Positions 59,278 to 64,000 of a DNA stretch of 64,000 nt are shown in pieces (the first letter of the stretch is position 1; every line of letters begins with the position of its first letter). The notes under the pieces are model-generated. The model ran no database searches, was not told where the DNA came from, and saw only the letters and a program-made list of their open reading frames with translations. A program made the position numbers and the translations under genes. Origin of the DNA: Nitrospira sp. (lineage in GTDB: Bacteria > Nitrospirota > Nitrospiria > Nitrospirales > Nitrospiraceae); the NCBI GenBank assembly GCA_024760525.1, contig CP060500.1, forward strand, positions 186,001-250,000. The letters are read 5' to 3'.

Positions 59278-59825
59278 ACCACCCCCTTGATGTCCTTGAC
59301 ATCGACCAAGCCAATCACGCGACTATCAAACGATCTCGGATGTGGCAGTCCCAAATAGTATGCGCCGTCAGGAATCACCGGCGGATAACTCGCAGGCTCA
59401 ATCCGTTGCTTATACTTATCTTGCTCAATCACGGTTGCGACTTTCCAATCGTTCACGTAGACATCACGGCCTTGCACTCGCACCACGTCACCGGCCACCC
59501 CATACGCCGCCTTGAGAAACATGCGGCCTACCCGTGAATAGGGCCGCAATGGGCCCTTCGGCTCCACACGATCGGCATATTCTTGCGTCATCTCAAACGC
59601 CGCATACTCACCGCGCTGAGGAAGCACCCCTTTCTTCACAATAAAGAAACTGTACTCGGGGAGACTTTCATCATCCCGCACATAAATTCCGTACCAAGGA
59701 CTGACGGCCAATGCAGTCAATGAGATAACCGTAAGGCCGATCGCCACGCGCTTGGGCCAACCGTCACGAACCGTCCACTCTGTCAGAGACATCAGGACAG
59801 ATTTCAATCGCGCGACACGATCCAT
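59262..59825 (-). CDS. TraF/TrhF-type S26 signal peptidase
   Basis: 187 residues. Membrane helix about 26-48 (VAIGLTVISLTALAVSPWYG). Box with candidate Ser: RDDESLPEYSFFIVKKG; Lys in RMFLKAAYGVAGDVV; late PHPRSFDSRVIG (S26 box E). Plasmid S26C peptidases mature or cyclise pilin or process other Tra proteins. It lies between traC and the TrbC-TraW gene. Confidence 0.85.
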   Translation of the reverse strand: MDRVARLKSVLMSLTEWTVRDGWPKRVAIGLTVISLTALAVSPWYGIYVRDDESLPEYSFFIVKKGVLPQRGEYAAFEMTQEYADRVEPKGPLRPYSRVGRMFLKAAYGVAGDVVRVQGRDVYVNDWKVATVIEQDKYKQRIEPASYPPVIPDGAYYLGLPHPRSFDSRVIGLVDVKDIKGVVWPIF

Positions 59826-59840
59826 GAATGCCTCCCTCCG

Positions 59841-62360
59841 TTACGCCACATCCCGCAGACCGCGTTTCGCCGCCGCCTGCCGCTCCTGCTCGACAAGTTT
59901 GTTAATGGCTTCCTCGGTCGTGAACCCCTCACGTTCCAATCGCTCGATCTTCGCCACCTCATCGGAATTCGTGGTGTATCGCAGCTGAGTTTCACGCGGG
60001 ACTACCAGTCGGCCAATGCCACGTCCAGTGGGCGAGAAGAAATAGATTTCCGAATACCCATCCCCACGATGGACGCTCTTGAGGAGATCGAACTCGGCAT
60101 CACCCAACACTAAGCGTTCATGTTTTCGTAAACTGACCAAGCTTTCGGGCTTCTGCATTAACAGGAATAAAAAGTCGGAGTTTTCGAGAATCGCTTGGCC
60201 TGTGCGGCCCATCACGTCGTAGAAGTCATTCACACCCTGCGTGATCACCACGGAGGATCCGTTATATTTGCGTACGCGCCGCACCGCTTTGTTGAAAAAG
60301 GCCGACACGTTGCTTACCTGATCGCCTTTCTGGGCTAACAGATCCCACGCTTCATCGATTCCGCAGATTTTCCGCTGCCCTCGATCTCCGAGATACATGG
60401 CCGATTGAATGTTCATGACCAACTGCAAGAGGATGACGGACCGCAACTCCGGTAATTGATCGAGTCCATCTAGCTCCAAGACGATGAAGTCACTCTCAAA
60501 GTTGATGTTGTTCCGATCATTGAACATGCGGCCATAGTTTCCGCCTTTGCAAAACGGCAGCAGCTGGTCGGCCAGGTCTTTCTTCCGTCCATGTTGATCC
60601 GGTTTTTCTCGAAGCAGCGCACTCACATCTGTCGGAGAACCATCGGCCCCGACCTTCCTGAACACCTCCATGATGGTTTCTTCCAACCATGACATTTGGA
60701 GATCAGGCAACATTTGACTGGGCGAGGCCATTTGGGCGAGCAGGTCTTTCACCATCGCCACCCGCTCTTGTAATTCGTCCTTCACTTCCTCCTCAGTGCG
60801 CCCATTCCCGGGGATATGCAGCAACGTGAATGGATTGAGGCAGAAGGTCTCTCGTTTGGTGGCAAATTGCAGAAACTGCCCCTTCAAATGTCCGCAGAGT
60901 TTTTGATACGACTTGCCGGCATCGATCATCCACACCCGGCCCTGTGTGCCGAGATAGGAGCGAATTAGCTCATTCGCAAAGAACGATTTCCCGGCGCCGC
61001 TCTTCGCGGCAACTGACACGTTAAAGTTTCCAGCTGGGTTCGCAAAAATATCCAAGCCGATTGCTTGCCCACAACGTGAGGTGAAGATCATTACAGGTGG
61101 GCCTAACCCCTTCCAATCTCCAACCACCGGGGCCACTTCCGCCGGCACGTTCGATGGCACGGTGTGTAGCCGTTGGAGCTTGCTCCGCACCAACGGCATG
61201 TCCGCGGTCATACACAGGGGCAGTGAAAAGACAAACTGTGGGAAACTGATGAAGGTGTCCTCTTGGAGCATCCACTCCTGCGTCCGGTACAACGCCTGCA
61301 CACTCTGGCTGTGCTGCTCTAAGAGGCTTTCATCCTCCCCATACAGAATGACTTGATAGTACATGCCGACCGGTTGATTCCCCTCCGTCATCGCCGACGT
61401 CATGAGATCGAAGTTGTCTTTCTTCTTTCCAATCATGGGAATCAACCGCACAATCCCACCCACGGCCTGATTGGTAATCAACACATGGTTGCGGGTAATC
61501 TCTGCTCCGGCCTTCACGGTGTTGTACCGAATGACGTTTAACGAGATCCAAAACGGACACGTGATTTGGTCTTGGAGCCGAAACGCACTTCCAATTAACT
61601 CCCGATTCCGCCCACCATTCCATGCTTCAGGGAATTGCTGAACGGTCAAACACTTGACGAACCAATTATCGAGGAAGATGGAGGTGGGACTAAGTTGGCA
61701 TTTCGTATCCAACCGCACCGCCTGCTTCTTGATCAGTTGACGTGGATCATAGGTGGCGGGCCGCTCACCCCAACTATGCCCTGGATTTAATAATTGATGG
61801 AGCAAACAGAGGAGACGATAGGCGTTGACCCGCTGAGGAAAGAATCCGCACGTCTCCAGCAGCTTCTCGATTCCATTGAGCTTTTCCCAAATCAAGGCCA
61901 GCTTCATTCCATCCGGCAGTTCATTCTCCAGTGGAATCGCGACGCTGACATACACGTTCAGATCACGCGGCCGGACCCCCGTATCGCGAATGAGTCGCGT
62001 ATCACGCGCGCGCAACATGTACCGCTCCATGGTTTCCGCATCACGATAGGCCGTCGATCCATGTCCAGCATGGTTCCGTAACGCCGTATAGTGTTCCGTA
62101 ATCGGCTCGATCACTGGGGAACCGTGCATCGCCACCTGAATCGTTGAACCTTGTGGGAGATCGAGGGCATACAACCCACCGAGTCCTTTTACAGCCGCAT
62201 CATTCAAATGTCCTAAAGGGGGCATGACCCAGATTGCCCCAACCCGGCCATCCGTGAGCCGATAGACCCGATGCACATCATCAAAGGCTCCATAGAGCAA
62301 AAAGTCGCTGAGGGGGAACCGATTCAAGGCTTCTTTCATGAAATTATATGGTATGGCCAC
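59841..62360 (-). CDS. traC: TraC-type assembly ATPase
   Basis: 839 residues from GTG 62360 (GAGGA at 4 nt). An open frame continues upstream to ATG 62486 but would overlap traV by 89 nt with a low-quality basic N-terminus. Walker A VAAKSGAGKSFFANELIRSYLG in the middle; downstream KICGIDEAWDLL (Walker B); RRVRKYNGSSVVITQG is the FtsK/VirB4 coupling region. VirB4/TraC family ATPase at the cytoplasmic face that drives pilus assembly. Confidence 0.92.
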   Translation of the reverse strand: MAIPYNFMKEALNRFPLSDFLLYGAFDDVHRVYRLTDGRVGAIWVMPPLGHLNDAAVKGLGGLYALDLPQGSTIQVAMHGSPVIEPITEHYTALRNHAGHGSTAYRDAETMERYMLRARDTRLIRDTGVRPRDLNVYVSVAIPLENELPDGMKLALIWEKLNGIEKLLETCGFFPQRVNAYRLLCLLHQLLNPGHSWGERPATYDPRQLIKKQAVRLDTKCQLSPTSIFLDNWFVKCLTVQQFPEAWNGGRNRELIGSAFRLQDQITCPFWISLNVIRYNTVKAGAEITRNHVLITNQAVGGIVRLIPMIGKKKDNFDLMTSAMTEGNQPVGMYYQVILYGEDESLLEQHSQSVQALYRTQEWMLQEDTFISFPQFVFSLPLCMTADMPLVRSKLQRLHTVPSNVPAEVAPVVGDWKGLGPPVMIFTSRCGQAIGLDIFANPAGNFNVSVAAKSGAGKSFFANELIRSYLGTQGRVWMIDAGKSYQKLCGHLKGQFLQFATKRETFCLNPFTLLHIPGNGRTEEEVKDELQERVAMVKDLLAQMASPSQMLPDLQMSWLEETIMEVFRKVGADGSPTDVSALLREKPDQHGRKKDLADQLLPFCKGGNYGRMFNDRNNINFESDFIVLELDGLDQLPELRSVILLQLVMNIQSAMYLGDRGQRKICGIDEAWDLLAQKGDQVSNVSAFFNKAVRRVRKYNGSSVVITQGVNDFYDVMGRTGQAILENSDFLFLLMQKPESLVSLRKHERLVLGDAEFDLLKSVHRGDGYSEIYFFSPTGRGIGRLVVPRETQLRYTTNSDEVAKIERLEREGFTTEEAINKLVEQERQAAAKRGLRDVA

Positions 62361-62397
62361 GATATCCTCGTTTCTCTGTTCGCGGTCGCCGAATGAT

Positions 62398-63168
62398 CTA
62401 TTGCCCCATCTTCTCCCGCTGTATCTCCATCCGTTCTTGGAGCCTTTCTTGTTCCGTCTCAGGATCGGTCGGTACCGGTCCGCCATACGGCGCTGGGATT
62501 GGGCCAGACATCGACGGGAGTTGCTGCTGTAACTGACGCAGTATGGCCGAAGGATCCTGGCTCGTCCCGACCGTCTGAGCCGAAGCCGGCAGAGATGATG
62601 GCGGTGGGGCCGTCACCACAGGCGCCGGGGTCGGCATTGGAGCTGGGGCTAAGACAGGTCTTGGGGCATTGTTCCGTTGTCCATACGGCGGCTCCACTAA
62701 CCCAGGCACCATCCGCGGCACAAAGACCTTCCCGGCAGACCCATTGCGATCCATACCTTTCGGCGCTCGGCCATACGTCCAATCCGACTGTTGGACAATC
62801 GCGTAGACAATCGAGGCTTCATGCAGAAAGTTATTCTTATCCCGCCATGGGGCAATCCAGACCTGCATCACTTCAGGTGCGGTGATATTCGGTTGGCCAA
62901 GATGCTGCTCGGCTTGCCCTGCGACCGCTGAGACACGATTGGCAAACGATCCCCCATTGCCGGCAGCGGACTCTTCACCTGCGTCATTCTTTTTCATGTT
63001 CGTGAGCTGCTCATGACGTCGCTCATAGGCTTCACGAGTCGACAAGCACACGCTTGAATCCGGATAGCCTTTACACGCGAAGTCACTCTTGTAATGTCCG
63101 CAAGCCGTTTGAATCAGCCCGATCACACCGACCATGACCATGATCCCGCGTCGCTGTAATGCCGTCAT
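62398..63168 (-). CDS. traV: TraV-like outer-membrane lipoprotein
   Basis: 256 residues. Lipobox GLIQTACG gives Cys near residue 23. CGHYKSDFACKGYPDSSVCLSTREAYE is the TraV signature. The C-terminal half is Pro-rich (PAPMPTPAPVVTAPPPSSL) and ends in a Gln/Glu helix. VirB7-like anchor of the outer-membrane core complex. Confidence 0.9.
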   Translation of the reverse strand: MTALQRRGIMVMVGVIGLIQTACGHYKSDFACKGYPDSSVCLSTREAYERRHEQLTNMKKNDAGEESAAGNGGSFANRVSAVAGQAEQHLGQPNITAPEVMQVWIAPWRDKNNFLHEASIVYAIVQQSDWTYGRAPKGMDRNGSAGKVFVPRMVPGLVEPPYGQRNNAPRPVLAPAPMPTPAPVVTAPPPSSLPASAQTVGTSQDPSAILRQLQQQLPSMSGPIPAPYGGPVPTDPETEQERLQERMEIQREKMGQ

Positions 63169-63220
63169 CAGTTCCTCCTGCGCCGAACACCTCGGCCTTC
63201 TGGCCGGGGTCGTTGACGCC

Positions 63221-64000
63221 CTACCGACTCACCGACCCCAATTGCTGCGCGACCGTCGGTGGCATCCCTAACATCGCCATCAATTCTGCCACTGACTTCT
63301 TGCCTGCAACCGTGCGCCCATCCGGGAACACGATGTAGGGTGTTGGTCCACCACCAAGTTGACGTGCCAGCTGCAAGTTATGCTCAAGCGGCGCGTCACA
63401 AGGCTTCCCTGCGTCCGGCACCGGTTTTCCAGCCAGTGCGGTATCGAGCATGTCCTGGCGATTATCCGAACACCAGATGTTGATGGACTTCTGAATCGCG
63501 CCCTTATGCAGCCGCTCCACTGGATGCAGAAACACCGCCACCGGCACGCCGGCCTCTACGAGCTGCTTCACTTCCGCATGCAGCTCTCGACAAAACGGGC
63601 AGTCAGGATCATCAAACACCAACACTGGGGCCGATTCGCGCATGCCTGGGGCCAACTCTGAGGGACGATAGAGAATAGCGTCCTGCAGCGGCACAGCCGC
63701 CAGCAATTCCCGTCGTTTGCCCATGATAAATTCCTGCGTCAGGTTCTTTTGCTCCTTCATGTCAAACAGCGCAGCCTGGGCTAATAGATATTGGCCGGAC
63801 TCATCGACAAAGAAGATCCGTTCATCATTATTCAGAGTGAACATGTAGAGCCCCGGCATGGGTGCCGGCTGCCAATCACGAATCACCGCACCAGGGAACG
63901 ATTTCATAACCGCGACTCGAGCTGAACTCGCTTGCGGATCGATCAGATCAGGATGAGCCGACGCAAGAGACCCACCACCCAGCAGGATCGTTCCAATTAA
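63221..64000 (-). CDS. DsbC-like thiol:disulphide isomerase (5' end outside window)
   Basis: The frame from the stop at 63221 stays open past ATG 63907 to the window edge. It shows a signal-peptide-like stretch LIGTILLGGGSLASAHPDL, so the true start lies outside. Thioredoxin-fold domain with DDPDCPFCRELHAEVKQL (CxxC) and GGPTPYIVFPDGR (cis-Pro). DsbC-type isomerases (TrbB, DsbC of R391) fold the Cys-rich TraN, TraU and TraH proteins. Confidence 0.9.
   Translation of the reverse strand, partial: LIGTILLGGGSLASAHPDLIDPQASSARVAVMKSFPGAVIRDWQPAPMPGLYMFTLNNDERIFFVDESGQYLLAQAALFDMKEQKNLTQEFIMGKRRELLAAVPLQDAILYRPSELAPGMRESAPVLVFDDPDCPFCRELHAEVKQLVEAGVPVAVFLHPVERLHKGAIQKSINIWCSDNRQDMLDTALAGKPVPDAGKPCDAPLEHNLQLARQLGGGPTPYIVFPDGRTVAGKKSVAELMAMLGMPPTVAQQLGSVSR

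Noticed and set aside
62339..62486. Extended TraC N-terminus overlapping traV by 89 nt
   Set aside because: The extra residues are basic and low-complexity; GTG 62360 with GAGGA after the traV stop is the simpler start.
1..64000. CRISPR array
   Set aside because: No regularly spaced 25-40-bp direct repeats were seen; the repeated hairpins are irregularly spaced and differ in sequence.

Overview
This 64-kb window is from a Gram-negative bacterium of mid-to-high GC. Most of it reads as one large conjugative element, either an integrative conjugative element or a plasmid, with attached accessory islands. The AP2-domain protein (23.0-23.4 kb) and the short helix-hairpin-helix protein (23.5-23.8 kb) resemble proteins I associate with Nitrospira, so Nitrospirota is my best guess. 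No rRNA operon or informational housekeeping gene is present to confirm this. Both window edges cut through genes.

Layout. 1-3.4 kb (minus): an OLD/TOPRIM nuclease and a UvrD-like helicase whose reading frames overlap by 8 nt, a Gabija-like anti-phage pair. 4.1-17.8 kb (plus): a train of mostly small genes, many with a strong Shine-Dalgarno sequence. They include an SF1 helicase, a CX5R phosphatase, a lone receiver domain, SLOG, DUF488 and macro-domain proteins, RNase H, a methyltransferase, a lytic transglycosylase and an SSB-like protein. GC-rich hairpins and one divergent tRNA-Thr(UGU) lie between them. 18.3-19.8 kb (minus): three convergent genes. 20.3-21.6 kb (plus): a ParM-type actin and a candidate partner. 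21.8-26.6 kb (minus): a DNA-repair and nuclease block (SRAP/HMCES, UmuD, UmuC, HhH, AP2, thermonuclease).

26.6-37.6 kb: a mosaic. It holds a stand-alone CHAT (caspase-like) protease gene with its own promoter and minus-strand ORFs followed by integron attC-like sites. One of these ORFs is a signal peptidase I homologue that lacks both catalytic residues. Degenerate copies of a dispersed repeat, a MITE-like element, a relict promoter and a small redox/regulator cluster (GlxA, ABM monooxygenase, SnoaL, NmrA) complete it.

37.8-64 kb: the transfer region, mostly minus strand. Reading right to left it has a DsbC-like protein, TraV, TraC, an S26 peptidase, a TrbC-TraW fusion, TraU, TraF, TraH and an unusually long TraG. 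A short accessory block follows (small genes, a BrnT/CopG-like toxin-antitoxin pair, two paralogous lipoproteins). After that come TraN, a second transglycosylase, an HD-domain protein and membrane proteins. This is an F-type type IV secretion system. Relaxase, coupling protein, pilin and TraL/E/K/B are not seen and may lie beyond the right edge.

The most interesting feature is in the transfer region. It encodes a short NusA-like protein (S1 plus two KH-like domains, no RNA-polymerase-binding N-domain) and, about 5 kb away, a NusG/RfaH-like protein. Together they suggest a dedicated antitermination or elongation-control complex for the long tra operon. Several genes of the element also share a CGTAATAR motif. 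In three cases it sits only 0-7 nt before the start codon, as expected for a -10 element driving a leaderless mRNA.
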